A stretch of DNA of 64,000 bases, from assembly GCA_022565155.1 (NCBI GenBank), contig JADFKB010000005.1, forward strand, positions 1 to 64,000, in the 5' to 3' direction. Within the stretch, counting starts at the first letter, position 1, and each line of letters begins with the position of its first letter. This document shows positions 17,421 to 26,115 of this stretch, in pieces. The position numbers and the translations under genes were made by a program. The notes beneath the pieces are model-generated. The model had not been told where the DNA came from. It saw nothing but the letters and a program-made list of their open reading frames with translations, and ran no database searches. This stretch comes from Chloroflexota bacterium (lineage in GTDB: Bacteria; Chloroflexota; Dehalococcoidia; DSTF01; RBG-16-68-14).

Positions 17421-18800
17421 ATGGATATGTTGCGATTGATGAAGCTGCCGAAGGCCATGATCTTCTTCCTTGGGCTTGTTTCCTTGCTGTACGTTGCGGC
17501 GGCGTGTGGCGAGGATGATGCGGACATACCCCCGGTCGACGCTGAGCCTATCGAGCGCGGTATAGACGTTCCTATTGTGATCCCGGCCGGTGAACCGATC
17601 ATCATCGGCATCTCGACCGCGCTGACAGGCGGGCCTGTGGGCGTGCGTGGGGCGGAGTATCGGGATGCCGCCATCGTTGCTGTCGAGCGCTGGAAGCAGC
17701 AGAACGGCGAACTGATAGGCGGCCACGAGATCGAAGTGCATGCCGAAGACGACGGCTGTTCGGATACCGAAATCACCATGCGCGCAGCCGGCCATCTCCT
17801 CCGTGGCGAAGACGGCCATCGCCAGCTCCCGGGTCTCGTCGGTGTGATAGGCCCGCAGTGTAGCGGCGGCGTCGCTGCCGTTATCGACGACTACGCGGAG
17901 TCTGGCATCGTCATGATCTCCGGCTCCGCCACCACGACGAGCCTCACCGACGACCAGGGGGAGGACGGCTTCTTCTTCCGCACAGCCTACCGCAACGACC
18001 TTGAGGGCACGTTAATCGGCCTGTTCGTCAGCGGTAGCCAGCAGCTCGGGATCGAAAGCGCCGTCATTGTGGACAACAGCGAGACGTACGGTCAGGACCT
18101 GGCAAACAGCGCGGCGCGTGTTTCCGAGGAGTTCGGCCTGACGGTAGTCCGTCTAAGCATCGTAGAGGGGACGGTCGACTTCGGCCCGGCGGTAAGCGAG
18201 ATCCTGAGCAGCGACCCCGACTTTGTTGGGTTCGCGGGGTTCAATCCAGAGGCGGCGCTGCTCTACCGCCAGCTCCGAGACGCGGGGTTCGATGGCATCT
18301 TTGGCGCGGGCGACGGCGCCGCTTCTGTAACCGGCTTTGTCGAGCCGGTAGGCGCCGCCGAGGCCGAGGGCGTCCTGTTCTCAGGCTGCACGCTGCTGCT
18401 TCCCCAGGTGTTCCTGGACAGCTTCGTAGACTTGCACGGCTACACACCCAGCGCTTCCTTCCCGACCCAGTACGCTGACGCTGTTACGGTCCTGCTGAAC
18501 GCGGTACACGCAGTGGCCGAGGCCCAGGATGACGGCTCTCTCGTCATCGAACCGACAGCGCTGCGTGATCGCGTGCGCGATACCGTCATCAGTGGCCTCT
18601 CCGGGGGCATCGCGTTCGATGAGAACGGTGACCGGCTTCCGCCGGGCGTCGCGAGCCTCGATGAATTCGTGGACGATGCGCTCGCGAACCAGGACGCGAG
18701 CGCCTACGTCGATCTTGGGCTCGTGCCTTGCCAGGTGCAGAACGGCAAGTTGGTCAACCTGCTGGGGCCAGACCCGGGCGAGATCATCCTGCCGGAGTAG
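17421..18800 (+). CDS. ABC transporter substrate-binding lipoprotein, Leu/Ile/Val-binding (type I periplasmic fold) family
   Basis: 459 residues from ATG 17421. A lipoprotein signal is visible: basic N-terminus, hydrophobic run IFFLGLVSLLYV, and lipobox AAAC. The mature part opens with the family block IIIGISTALTGGPVGVRG, then GVIGPQCSGGVAAVIDDYAESGIVMISGSATT, FFFRTAYRNDLEG and ADAVTVLLNAVHAVA, as in LivK-type receptors for amino acids, urea or aromatic acids. No permease or ATPase genes follow, so it is an orphan receptor here. The substrate cannot be told from the sequence. Its start region is divergent from the MMPL gene. Confidence 0.88.
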   Translation: MDMLRLMKLPKAMIFFLGLVSLLYVAAACGEDDADIPPVDAEPIERGIDVPIVIPAGEPIIIGISTALTGGPVGVRGAEYRDAAIVAVERWKQQNGELIGGHEIEVHAEDDGCSDTEITMRAAGHLLRGEDGHRQLPGLVGVIGPQCSGGVAAVIDDYAESGIVMISGSATTTSLTDDQGEDGFFFRTAYRNDLEGTLIGLFVSGSQQLGIESAVIVDNSETYGQDLANSAARVSEEFGLTVVRLSIVEGTVDFGPAVSEILSSDPDFVGFAGFNPEAALLYRQLRDAGFDGIFGAGDGAASVTGFVEPVGAAEAEGVLFSGCTLLLPQVFLDSFVDLHGYTPSASFPTQYADAVTVLLNAVHAVAEAQDDGSLVIEPTALRDRVRDTVISGLSGGIAFDENGDRLPPGVASLDEFVDDALANQDASAYVDLGLVPCQVQNGKLVNLLGPDPGEIILPE

Positions 18801-18834
18801 CCTGACGTATGCCTGTGACTTGGGCGGCTGACGC

Positions 18835-19347
18835 ATGAGCGGCCTGGCGCAGATCAAGGCGCTTTACGCCTACAACGAGTGGGCGGACGGCCACGTCATG
18901 GACGCCGCCTCAAAGCTGACGGATGATCAGTACACCCGCGATCTGGGCGCCAGCTTCGGCAGCGTCCGGGGCAACCTCTCCCACATCGTCGGCGCTCAGA
19001 TACTGTGGCTCGCGCGGTTCAACAGCTCGGGCGGCAACTCCCTGCCGAAGATCGACGGAGACCTCGCGGCGATCCGCCGCCTGAGCGCCGATGTCCACAC
19101 TGGATTGCACGATCTCTTGGCCCTTATGGATGAAGACGACCTGTCGCGTGTTCTCTCCTACGTGGACACGCAGGGTAACGCCCAGCAGCACGAACTGGGC
19201 CCGGCCCTGCTGCACCTGGTCAACCACGGCACGCACCACCGTGCCGAGACGGCGCTGCTGCTGACATCGTTAGGCCACGCACCGCGGCAGTTGGACTACC
19301 TGTTCTTCGAGCTGGAGCGCGCCGGCGGCCCGCCGCGGCTCACGTAG
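18835..19347 (+). CDS. DinB-like metal-dependent protein
   Basis: 170 residues matching the DinB/YfiT four-helix fold: ALYAYNEWADGHVMDA at the N-terminus, the first metal His in NLSHIVGAQILWLARF near residue 45, and the His pair in LVNHGTHHRAE near residue 125. Members include bacillithiol or mycothiol-type S-transferases and many proteins of unknown role. It follows the lipoprotein by 34 bp and converges with the histidine kinase, overlapping its 3' end by 8 bp. A specific reaction cannot be assigned. Confidence 0.85.
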   Translation: MSGLAQIKALYAYNEWADGHVMDAASKLTDDQYTRDLGASFGSVRGNLSHIVGAQILWLARFNSSGGNSLPKIDGDLAAIRRLSADVHTGLHDLLALMDEDDLSRVLSYVDTQGNAQQHELGPALLHLVNHGTHHRAETALLLTSLGHAPRQLDYLFFELERAGGPPRLT

Positions 19348-20935
19348 CCGAATCGTCAGACCGAGCCGATTCGGTGCGGCCTTCGCGACGCTTCGTATTG
19401 TTTGCATCGGACGCCGCCGGCAGCGTAACGACGAACTCCGTGCCGTCCTCCAGGCTGCTGGTGGCGTGCGTGCGGCCGCCGTGCGCCTGCACCACCTCGC
19501 TGACGATGGCGAGGCCGAGGCCCGCGCCGTCCGTGCTGCGATTGCGTTCGACCTGGAAGAAGCGCTCGAAGACCCGCGGTAGCTTCTCCGGCGGAATGTA
19601 CGACCCGGTGTTGTGCACCGCGATGCGGACATCGTTGCCTTCGCTCTGGGCGCTGATCGTGATCACGCCGCCCGCCGGCGCGTGACGGACGGCATTGTCG
19701 ATCAGGTTGGTAAACGCCTGTTCCAGCCTTCGCTCGTCGCCGGCCACGGACGGGATCGGGGCGAGGTCGAAGCGTAGCTCTGCACCCGACTCGCGCAATT
19801 GCCAGTCGAACCGGCCGGCGCACGCTTCGAGTAGCTGCGCGAGATCGACCTGCTCCCGTTGTACCACGGCCTGGCCTGATTCCAAACGCGAGAGCTCAAT
19901 CAGGTCCTCGACTAACGTGCGCATCCGTTGCGCCTCTTGGTTGATGATCCGTCCGGCCTGCTCGCGCTCCTCCGGCGAGGAGATTGCGCCCTCCTCCATC
20001 GCTTGCGAGAAGCCCTGGATAGAGGTAAGCGGCGTCTTCAGCTCGTGCGAAACGTTCGCGAGTAGATCGCGCATCATCTGCTGGGAGCGGCTCACCTGAA
20101 GCGCCATCTCGTTGAAGGCGCGGGCTAGGCGGCCCACCTCGTCTTCCCCGCGCGGGTCAAGCTGTTGGTCGTAGTCGCCCTGCGCCATCTTCTGGGCCGC
20201 CTGCGTCACGCTCGCCAGCCGGCTGGATACTGAGCGCGAGATGAGCAACGCGGCTACTGCGGACGCGACGAGGGCGATGCCGCCGGCGATCGCTAGCTGC
20301 GGGATCAGGTCCTGCCAGGCGGACGCCACTTGCCCTTCCGGTACAGCGACCAGCGGCCGCAGGCTGGGAAGCGGCAGCATCCGCGACCCCTCCGCCACAG
20401 GGACCAGGCCCCGGACAAGTTGGTCTATGGTCTCCTGCGAGACGCCGGCGGCCGAAAGCTCGTAGATCGCAGTTTGTAGCTCCAGCAGCCCGCTGCTAGA
20501 GACGCGGAGAGTCTCGTTGGCTGGCGCGAAGAGAAGCAGCTTATCTCCGTTGGCCTCGTATGTGGCGCTACGGAAGCGAACCCCGTCCCGTTCGGTCACG
20601 TGCGGCCCGAGCGCGAGGAACGCATCGACCGTGTGGCCGGCCATGCCTGCTTCGGTGTCCATCGCCACGAGGCCGCGCCCGTCCACGAGCAGGATGCGCA
20701 CGTCAAAGCTCGTTGCGAAGCCGTTGATCGTGGTCCGGATCTCCATCGGGTCGACGCCCGCCTCCTCCAGCAGCGCCACCGCCAGCGTGATCGGCTCGGC
20801 CAGGCGGCCGACGCGCGATTCCGCGGCCTCTCGCTCCTGGTTGCGTAACAGCACGAGGGTGCCGACGGCCGAGACGGCCAGCGAGAGGATGATGACGAAG
20901 GCGAACGCCAGGAGTAGCCGGGGTCTAAGACTCAT
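19340..20935 (-). CDS. Two-component sensor histidine kinase
   Basis: 531 residues from ATG 20935, overlapping the regulator gene by 11 bp (a TTG at 20962 would add nine residues). Order: membrane helix at residues 9-31, an external sensor region of about 180 residues, second helix at 212-234, HAMP linker to about 287, HisKA with the phospho-acceptor His near 297 in LLANVSHELKTPLTSI, and HATPase_c with NLIDNAVRHAP (N box) and DGAGLGLAIVSEVVQAHGG (G boxes). The signal is unknown. It forms a classic OmpR/EnvZ-type pair with the gene upstream. Confidence 0.95.
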   Translation of the reverse strand: MSLRPRLLLAFAFVIILSLAVSAVGTLVLLRNQEREAAESRVGRLAEPITLAVALLEEAGVDPMEIRTTINGFATSFDVRILLVDGRGLVAMDTEAGMAGHTVDAFLALGPHVTERDGVRFRSATYEANGDKLLLFAPANETLRVSSSGLLELQTAIYELSAAGVSQETIDQLVRGLVPVAEGSRMLPLPSLRPLVAVPEGQVASAWQDLIPQLAIAGGIALVASAVAALLISRSVSSRLASVTQAAQKMAQGDYDQQLDPRGEDEVGRLARAFNEMALQVSRSQQMMRDLLANVSHELKTPLTSIQGFSQAMEEGAISSPEEREQAGRIINQEAQRMRTLVEDLIELSRLESGQAVVQREQVDLAQLLEACAGRFDWQLRESGAELRFDLAPIPSVAGDERRLEQAFTNLIDNAVRHAPAGGVITISAQSEGNDVRIAVHNTGSYIPPEKLPRVFERFFQVERNRSTDGAGLGLAIVSEVVQAHGGRTHATSSLEDGTEFVVTLPAASDANNTKRREGRTESARSDDSAT

Positions 20936-21614
20936 CAGAGCTGACCACCAGCTTGTAGCCAATGCCCCAGACCGTCTGAATCTTCACGCGTTTGGCGCCG
21001 CTCAGCTTCTCCCGCAGCCAGGCGACGTGGACATCGATCGTGCGGGTGTCGCCGTAGTAGTCGCTGCCCCAGACCAGTTGCAGCAAGCGCTCCCTGTCCA
21101 GCACTGTGCCAGTGTGGCTCATGAACGCGGCCAGTAGGTCGAACTCCTTCGCCCGCAGGGTAACTTGCTCGCCTTCCACCGTCACCTCGCGGCTGGCAGA
21201 GTCCAGGCGGACGCCATCCGCTTCCAGCACGGGCTGAGCGGGCGGTTCGTTCGAGGCGCGGCGCAGCACCGCCCTCACGCGCGCGACGAGCTCTCGCGGG
21301 TTGAAAGGCTTCGTTATGTAGTCGTCCGCGCCGAGCTCCAGGCCGACGATGCGGTCGATGTCGTCGTCGCGGGCCGTCAGGATGATGATCGGGACGTTGC
21401 TGGTTTTGCGCAGCTCCCGGCAGACGGCCAAGCCGTCCATCTCAGGCATCATGATGTCCAGGATGATCAGGTCCGGTCGAATCGACTTCGCCTTCTCCAG
21501 CGCCTCTGCGCCGTCGTAAGCGGCCTCCACCTGGTAGCCGTCCTTGTTCAGGTAGAGCCGGGCGAGCTTGACGATGTTCTGCTCGTCATCGACAACGAGG
21601 ATGGTGCTGGCCAT
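20925..21614 (-). CDS. OmpR-family response regulator
   Basis: 229 residues. Receiver domain: acidic pocket VVDDEQ (D9, D10), phospho-acceptor D53 in LIILDIMMPEMDG, the Thr of LTARDD, and Lys of TKPFNPREL. A winged-helix DNA-binding domain follows from about residue 130, with EFDLLAAFM, LVWGSDYYGDTRTIDVHVAWLREKL and VKIQTVWGIGYKLV. It is translated first in the operon, and the kinase gene overlaps its stop. Targets are unknown. Confidence 0.96.
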   Translation of the reverse strand: MASTILVVDDEQNIVKLARLYLNKDGYQVEAAYDGAEALEKAKSIRPDLIILDIMMPEMDGLAVCRELRKTSNVPIIILTARDDDIDRIVGLELGADDYITKPFNPRELVARVRAVLRRASNEPPAQPVLEADGVRLDSASREVTVEGEQVTLRAKEFDLLAAFMSHTGTVLDRERLLQLVWGSDYYGDTRTIDVHVAWLREKLSGAKRVKIQTVWGIGYKLVVSSDES

Positions 21615-21963
21615 ACTTCCGCTCCTGGCTTGTTTGCCTAAGACGTTACCCCTTTACTATAACGCGACAGGAGAAGGAACGTACGAAGATGGCAGGACGG
21701 ACCGCTCTCCTGCCCTGCCTCCAAGCACTGCAGAATGCACACTATCCATGTGTGCGGGCGGCCCGCCCTCATACCGATCATCCGGCATCGACGATAAGTC
21801 AAAGCTAAGGGACTGTAAACTCTATGTTAACTCTGCCCGATGTCGCTCCTGAAGCGGTCCAAAGAATCTCTGCTGTGCTATACTCCGCTCGTGTCCTGCC
21901 ATCATCCGCGGGCTGCTAGGGGGTCCGTGTGCAGAGATGTAGCGATTGGGGAGGTGGCTTGTG
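21615..21963. other. Divergent intergenic region, no gene seen
   Basis: These 349 bases separate the response regulator (leftward) and the zinc-ribbon protein (rightward). A -10-like TATACT sits at 21879-21884 for rightward transcription, without a good -35. A GGGGAGGTGG ribosome site ends at about 21956. No conserved RNA structure or coding signal was recognised. Confidence 0.5.
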
Positions 21964-22173
21964 ATGATTAGCGGACTGCCAAGGTGTCAAAAGTGCAAGG
22001 CCGGAGACCTGGTTCCTCTGTCCGACTTTGGAAGCCAGGGGGCGGCGATTCACTACAAGGCTTGGGCATGCACTAATCCGGGGTGCGGGTTCAATCTCAA
22101 GATCCGCAACGGCGATCTCTACGTCGACGAGCCGATAAGTAGCGGCGTCGGCCACGTCCCGCGCCCGCGCTAA
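21964..22173 (+). CDS. Small zinc-ribbon protein
   Basis: About 69 residues from ATG 21964 (GTG 21961 is also possible), with a strong GGGGAGGTGG site. Four cysteines in two pairs, C8-x2-C11 and C36-x4-C41 (CTNPGCGF), form a ribbon-type zinc site. The rest is short beta-like sequence and a Pro/Arg-rich tail. Nothing in it is catalytic. It points towards the 3' end of the glycan cluster with a 28-bp convergent gap, so it is probably transcribed separately from it. Role unknown. Confidence 0.6.
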   Translation: MISGLPRCQKCKAGDLVPLSDFGSQGAAIHYKAWACTNPGCGFNLKIRNGDLYVDEPISSGVGHVPRPR

Positions 22174-22201
22174 CCGACCGCGCGCAACGTACGGCTGACC
22201 G

Positions 22202-23452
22202 TTAGCGGCCGATGCCGAGATACTGCATGCCCGCAGCCTCCACGGCCGTCCGGTCCACCGCGTTACGGCCGTCCAGTAGCGCCCGGCAGCCCGTAAACGA
22301 CGCCAGATCGAGGTCTCGGTACACATCGTGCCAGGCCTGCACGATCAGCGCATCGATGCGTGGTGGTGGGAGCGCGCCGGCAGGCTCCAGCCCCAGCTTT
22401 CGCAGCTCATCATCGGAATACAGCGGGTCGTGCATAATCGGCCGCGCACCGCGCCGCCGCAACGCTTCGACGAGCAGTAGCGCGCTCGAATGCGCGGCCT
22501 CCTTCACGTTTGCCCGATAGGCCAGTCCCAGCACCAGTACCGTCGCCCCGCGCAGCGAGCCGATCGCTCGCTCCAGCTTTCCCACGCCGTAGTCCGCCAT
22601 CGCATCGTTGGCGGCGCGCGCTGCCGCCGGCAGGCGGAGGGCGGCCTCTGCTGGGAGGAAGTAGGGGTAGACAGGGAGGCAGTGGCCGCCCACGCCGACG
22701 CCCGGCTGGTGCAGGTGCGAGAACGGCTGGCTGTTCGCCGCCGCGATCGCTTCCGTCACGTCGATGCCGAGTTCGTCGGCGTAGCGCGCCAGCTCACCAG
22801 CGAGCGCGATGTTGACGTCTCGATACACGCCTTCGGCCAGCTTGGAGAGCTCCGCCGTCTCCGGATCGGCGACGCGCAGCACGTCCGGCGCCTCAAGCGC
22901 GTTCGTGTAGAATGCGTGGGCCCGAGACCAGCTCTCGTCGTCGATAGCGCCAACGATCTTGGGGTAGGACTTCAGGTCTGCGAAGATGCGGCCCGTGGTC
23001 AGCCGCTCCGGGCTCGCCGCCAGCAGCGTGGCATCGATGCCGGCCAGCGCGTTGCCCACGCGGCCGCGCGTCGTGCCGACAGGTACCGTGGTTTCAACGA
23101 CGACGAGAGTGCCCGGCTGCAATCCTGCACGAATCGATTCGACCGCGGCGTCCAGTTGCGAGAAGTCAGGCTGTTGGCTCGCAGTCAGGCCGAGGGGCAC
23201 GATGATGACGACGACGTCGCTTTCGCGGACGGCCGCTGCCGTATCGCTCGTCGCGCGCAGGCGGCCCGAAGCGATCGCCGCGTCCAGCGCCGCTTCCAAA
23301 CCGGCCTCGCCTGCGATCGGACAGTCGCCGGCGTTGATCCGCTCTACCTTCGACGCGTCGACGTCGCAGCCGATGACAGAGAGGCCGCGTGAGGCGTACT
23401 GCACCGCCAGCGGCAGCCCGACCTTGCCCAGGCCGACGACGCAGGCCTTCAC
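22202..23452 (-). CDS. UDP-N-acetylglucosamine 6-dehydrogenase-like nucleotide-sugar dehydrogenase (WbpA/WecC family)
   Basis: 416 residues from GTG 23452. The N-terminal Rossmann motif ACVVGLGKVGLPLAVQYA binds NAD; the middle helix and catalytic Cys lie in GVGVGGHCLPVYPYFL; the C-terminal UDP-binding domain includes VLVLGLAYRANVKEAAHS. This is the UDP-GlcNAcA/UDP-ManNAcA-forming four-electron dehydrogenase family. In the setting of the next four genes it would supply UDP-GlcNAc uronic acid, the first intermediate of the UDP-ManNAc3NAcA route. The start overlaps the oxidoreductase stop by 4 bp (GTGA); upstream in-frame sequence has no homology. It is the last gene of the cluster. Confidence 0.9.
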   Translation of the reverse strand: MKACVVGLGKVGLPLAVQYASRGLSVIGCDVDASKVERINAGDCPIAGEAGLEAALDAAIASGRLRATSDTAAAVRESDVVVIIVPLGLTASQQPDFSQLDAAVESIRAGLQPGTLVVVETTVPVGTTRGRVGNALAGIDATLLAASPERLTTGRIFADLKSYPKIVGAIDDESWSRAHAFYTNALEAPDVLRVADPETAELSKLAEGVYRDVNIALAGELARYADELGIDVTEAIAAANSQPFSHLHQPGVGVGGHCLPVYPYFLPAEAALRLPAAARAANDAMADYGVGKLERAIGSLRGATVLVLGLAYRANVKEAAHSSALLLVEALRRRGARPIMHDPLYSDDELRKLGLEPAGALPPPRIDALIVQAWHDVYRDLDLASFTGCRALLDGRNAVDRTAVEAAGMQYLGIGR

Positions 23453-24441
23453 CGCCCCGCTTCTCCCACTGGCACCTGGACTGCATCGCCAAGCTGCGCC
23501 GATTCGACGAGCGCCTCCGCCACTCGCATCGCGGCGATGGCATCGGCCGCGCCGACGAGCGGCGGCTCGAGTCCACGCGCCGTCCGTAGAAACGCTGCCA
23601 GCTCGACGCGCAGCGGCTCCTGCCGCTCCACGTCGATAGCAGTAACGTTGGCCGCGTCCTTGGGGGGTGACGGATCGGGGTCTGGCCCAGAATCGTAAAA
23701 GCGCAGCTCCTGGCGGATGTAATCGGCGACGAACATGCCGTTTTCGCCGACTACGGCCAGCGTTCGCTGCTTGACGGGCGTTAGCCAGTTCACCTCTAAC
23801 GAGCCGATGACACCGTTCTCGAATCGGAGCAGGCCCAGCAGCGCATCTTCGAACTCCGTTCGCACGCCCCGCTGCGTCTCCGCGCGTGCCCGCTCCACCT
23901 CGCAACCGAGCAGGTGGCGCATCACGTCGATGTCGTGCGTCGCCAGGTCGTGTACCACGCCGATGTCGCGGTGGCGCTGGTGGAACGGCCCAACGCGGAC
24001 GGCGCGCATTTGCAGTACTCGGCCGATCTCGCCAGCGTCCAGACGCCGCTTCAACTCCACGACGGCGGGGTTGCAGCGTTCGATGTGCCCTGCTGCCAGG
24101 GGCACGCCGCGCGCCTCGGCGGCCGCCTGTATCCGCTCCCCCTCGGCAACGCTGGCGGCCAGCGGCTTTTCGACCAGCAACGGCACGCCTCGTTCGATGC
24201 AGGCGAGCGCCACCTCCAGGTGCGACCGCGTCGGCACGGCGATCGATACGGCGTCCAAGTGCTCTTCCGCCAGCAGGCGGTGGTAGTCGCCGTAGGCGCG
24301 CGCAGGCGCGTCGTTAAGCCGCGACTCGTCGCAGTCGGCGACGGCGACCAGTTCGGCGTCAGGGAGCTCGCTGTATACTCGCGCGTGGTTGCCGCCCATC
24401 ACGCCCATGCCGATGACGGCGACGCGCAGCCGGTCAGCCAC
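23449..24441 (-). CDS. Gfo/Idh/MocA oxidoreductase, WbpB/WlbA-like UDP-sugar 3-dehydrogenase
   Basis: 330 residues. N-terminal NAD site VAVIGMGVMGGNHARVYSEL, the EKPLA motif with the catalytic Lys, and a C-terminal sheet domain with the conserved HDLATHDIDVMRHLLG. In the wbp/wlb pathway this enzyme oxidises C3 of UDP-GlcNAcA to the 3-keto sugar that the aminotransferase next door uses. Its place between the WbpA-like and WbpE-like genes, with overlaps of 4 and 8 bp, supports that job over other members of this broad family. Confidence 0.85.
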   Translation of the reverse strand: MADRLRVAVIGMGVMGGNHARVYSELPDAELVAVADCDESRLNDAPARAYGDYHRLLAEEHLDAVSIAVPTRSHLEVALACIERGVPLLVEKPLAASVAEGERIQAAAEARGVPLAAGHIERCNPAVVELKRRLDAGEIGRVLQMRAVRVGPFHQRHRDIGVVHDLATHDIDVMRHLLGCEVERARAETQRGVRTEFEDALLGLLRFENGVIGSLEVNWLTPVKQRTLAVVGENGMFVADYIRQELRFYDSGPDPDPSPPKDAANVTAIDVERQEPLRVELAAFLRTARGLEPPLVGAADAIAAMRVAEALVESAQLGDAVQVPVGEAGR

Positions 24442-25540
24442 GGCTTGCTCCGGAAAGCGCGCGTGCGCCGTTCACCGCTGCTGCGATAGCTTCGAGGTCG
24501 CTCTGCGCGAGGGCGGGGTGGATGGGCAGTGACAGCACTTCCTGCGCCGCCCGCTCCGCGACCGGGAACGAGCCGCCGATGCCCAGCTTCTGGTACAGCG
24601 GCTGATGGTGCAGGCAGCGTTCGTAGTACGGGATCGCTTCGATTCCCTGCGAGCGGAGGCTGTCGCGGAGCGCGTTGCGTGCGCCGCCTGGCACTCTGAC
24701 CGTGTACTGCTGGTAGACGTGGCGGGCGTCCGGGCGCTCCTGCGGCGTGACGACTCCCGCCAGGCGCTCGCTGAGCCAGGCGGCGTTGGCGCGGCGGCGC
24801 TCGTTCCAACGGTCCAGTTTTCGTAGCTGCGCCAGCCCCAGCGCCGCGGCGATCTCCGTCATCCGGAAGTTGCCGCTCAGCAGCGAGGTAACGTAGCGCG
24901 TCTCCTCGCCCTGGTTGCGTAGTATCCGCGCCTGCTCCGCGACCCGCCCGTCGTCCGTCACCACCATGCCGCCTTCGCCCGTCGTCATGCTCTTCGTGGC
25001 GTAGAAGGAGAAGCAGGCCGTTCCCCGCGACCCTATGGTCGCTCCGCGCCAGGACGCCCCGATCGCCTGGCAGGCGTCCTCGACGATCAGTAAGTCGCGC
25101 GCCTCGGCGAAGCCGCGCAGCGCCGTCATATCGCAGGGATGGCCGAAGAGGTGCACGGGCACGATCGCCCGTGTGCGCGGAGTTACCGCCGCCTCCGCGC
25201 GCGCTATGTCGCCCGTCAAATCGATAGTATAGTCGTCCTCGCGGACGTCGGCGAGCACAGGCCGCGCGCCGGCGAGCAGGACGGCGTTCGCGCTGGCGGC
25301 GAAGGTGAACGCCGGCACGAGCACTTCGTCGCCGTCGCCGATGCCGTGCGCCTGCAGCGCGATCACCAACGCGGCGGTGCCGGACGAGACGGCGACGGCG
25401 TGGCGGGCTCCGAAGTGCTCCGCGAACGCCTCCTCGAACTCGGCGACGCGCGGCCCTTGCGCCAGGCGGCCGGAGCGCAGCGCGGCCAGCACCGCCTGCT
25501 CCTCCTCGTCGCCGATCAGCGGCTGGGCGATGCGGATCAT
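24434..25540 (-). CDS. DegT/DnrJ/EryC1 sugar aminotransferase, WbpE/WlbC-like
   Basis: 368 residues from ATG 25540, which overlaps the acetyltransferase stop (ATGA). PLP Lys in SFYATKSMTTGEGG, the phosphate-site SSGTAALVIAL, and the EDACQAIGASWRG helix place it in the sugar-aminotransferase family. Here it would put an amino group on the 3-keto UDP-GlcNAcA using glutamate, the WbpE reaction. An alternative upstream start adds 20 non-homologous residues. A second, distinct DegT enzyme is 4 kb upstream in the same cluster. Confidence 0.88.
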   Translation of the reverse strand: MIRIAQPLIGDEEEQAVLAALRSGRLAQGPRVAEFEEAFAEHFGARHAVAVSSGTAALVIALQAHGIGDGDEVLVPAFTFAASANAVLLAGARPVLADVREDDYTIDLTGDIARAEAAVTPRTRAIVPVHLFGHPCDMTALRGFAEARDLLIVEDACQAIGASWRGATIGSRGTACFSFYATKSMTTGEGGMVVTDDGRVAEQARILRNQGEETRYVTSLLSGNFRMTEIAAALGLAQLRKLDRWNERRRANAAWLSERLAGVVTPQERPDARHVYQQYTVRVPGGARNALRDSLRSQGIEAIPYYERCLHHQPLYQKLGIGGSFPVAERAAQEVLSLPIHPALAQSDLEAIAAAVNGARALSGASRG

Positions 25541-26115
25541 CGCGTCTGCACCTCCGCCTCCTCGAACTGAAAGCTCTGTTTGCAGGTTTCGCAGCGCCAA
25601 CGTTCGTCCTCCTGCGCGAGCGGCCGGCCGCAGGTGCAGACGTAGCCAACGGCGCGGGCGGGGTTGCCTGTGACCAGCGCATGCTCCGGCACATCGCGCG
25701 TGACGACCGCGCCAGCCGCGACCAGCGCCCAGCGTCCGATGACGATGCCGGGCAGCACGACCGCGCCCGCGCCGATAGACGCGCCGTACGACACCAGCGT
25801 TGGTTCTGCCTGCCAGTCGTCCTCAGTGAGCGGCTCACCTTCGGCATTGACGGCGCGAGGATAGCGGTCGTTGCTGAAGCTGACGTGCGGGCCGATAAAG
25901 ACGCCGTCCTGAACCGTCAAGCCACGAAAGAGGGAGGCGCGATTCTGAATCTTCACCCTGTCGCCGACAACGACACCGCGGTCGATGTAGACGCCCTTGC
26001 CGATCACGCACTCCTCGCCGACGACGGCGTCTTCCCGCACCTGGGCTTCGTGCCAGATGCGCGTGCCCGCACCGATGCGGGCGCTATCCGCGACGTGCGC
26101 CGTGGGATGGATCAT
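25537..26115 (-). CDS. Hexapeptide-repeat N-acetyltransferase, WbpD/WlbB-like, with C-terminal zinc ribbon
   Basis: 192 residues. Left-handed beta-helix repeats run through most of the protein (for example IGKGVYIDRGVVVGDRVKI, IGAGAVVLPGIVIGRWALVAAGAVVT), with the catalytic-type His in FSNDRYPRA context typical of this subgroup. The tail has two Cys pairs (CTCG and CETC), a small metal ribbon found in WlbB-type enzymes. It would acetylate the new 3-amino group to give UDP-GlcNAc3NAcA. It overlaps the epimerase gene by 32 bp and the aminotransferase by 4 bp. Confidence 0.88.
   Translation of the reverse strand: MIHPTAHVADSARIGAGTRIWHEAQVREDAVVGEECVIGKGVYIDRGVVVGDRVKIQNRASLFRGLTVQDGVFIGPHVSFSNDRYPRAVNAEGEPLTEDDWQAEPTLVSYGASIGAGAVVLPGIVIGRWALVAAGAVVTRDVPEHALVTGNPARAVGYVCTCGRPLAQEDERWRCETCKQSFQFEEAEVQTR

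Noticed and set aside
23453-23905. N-terminal extension of the nucleotide-sugar dehydrogenase
   Set aside because: The 151 extra codons are Arg/Gly-rich and overlap the oxidoreductase gene; the Rossmann motif begins right at GTG 23452.
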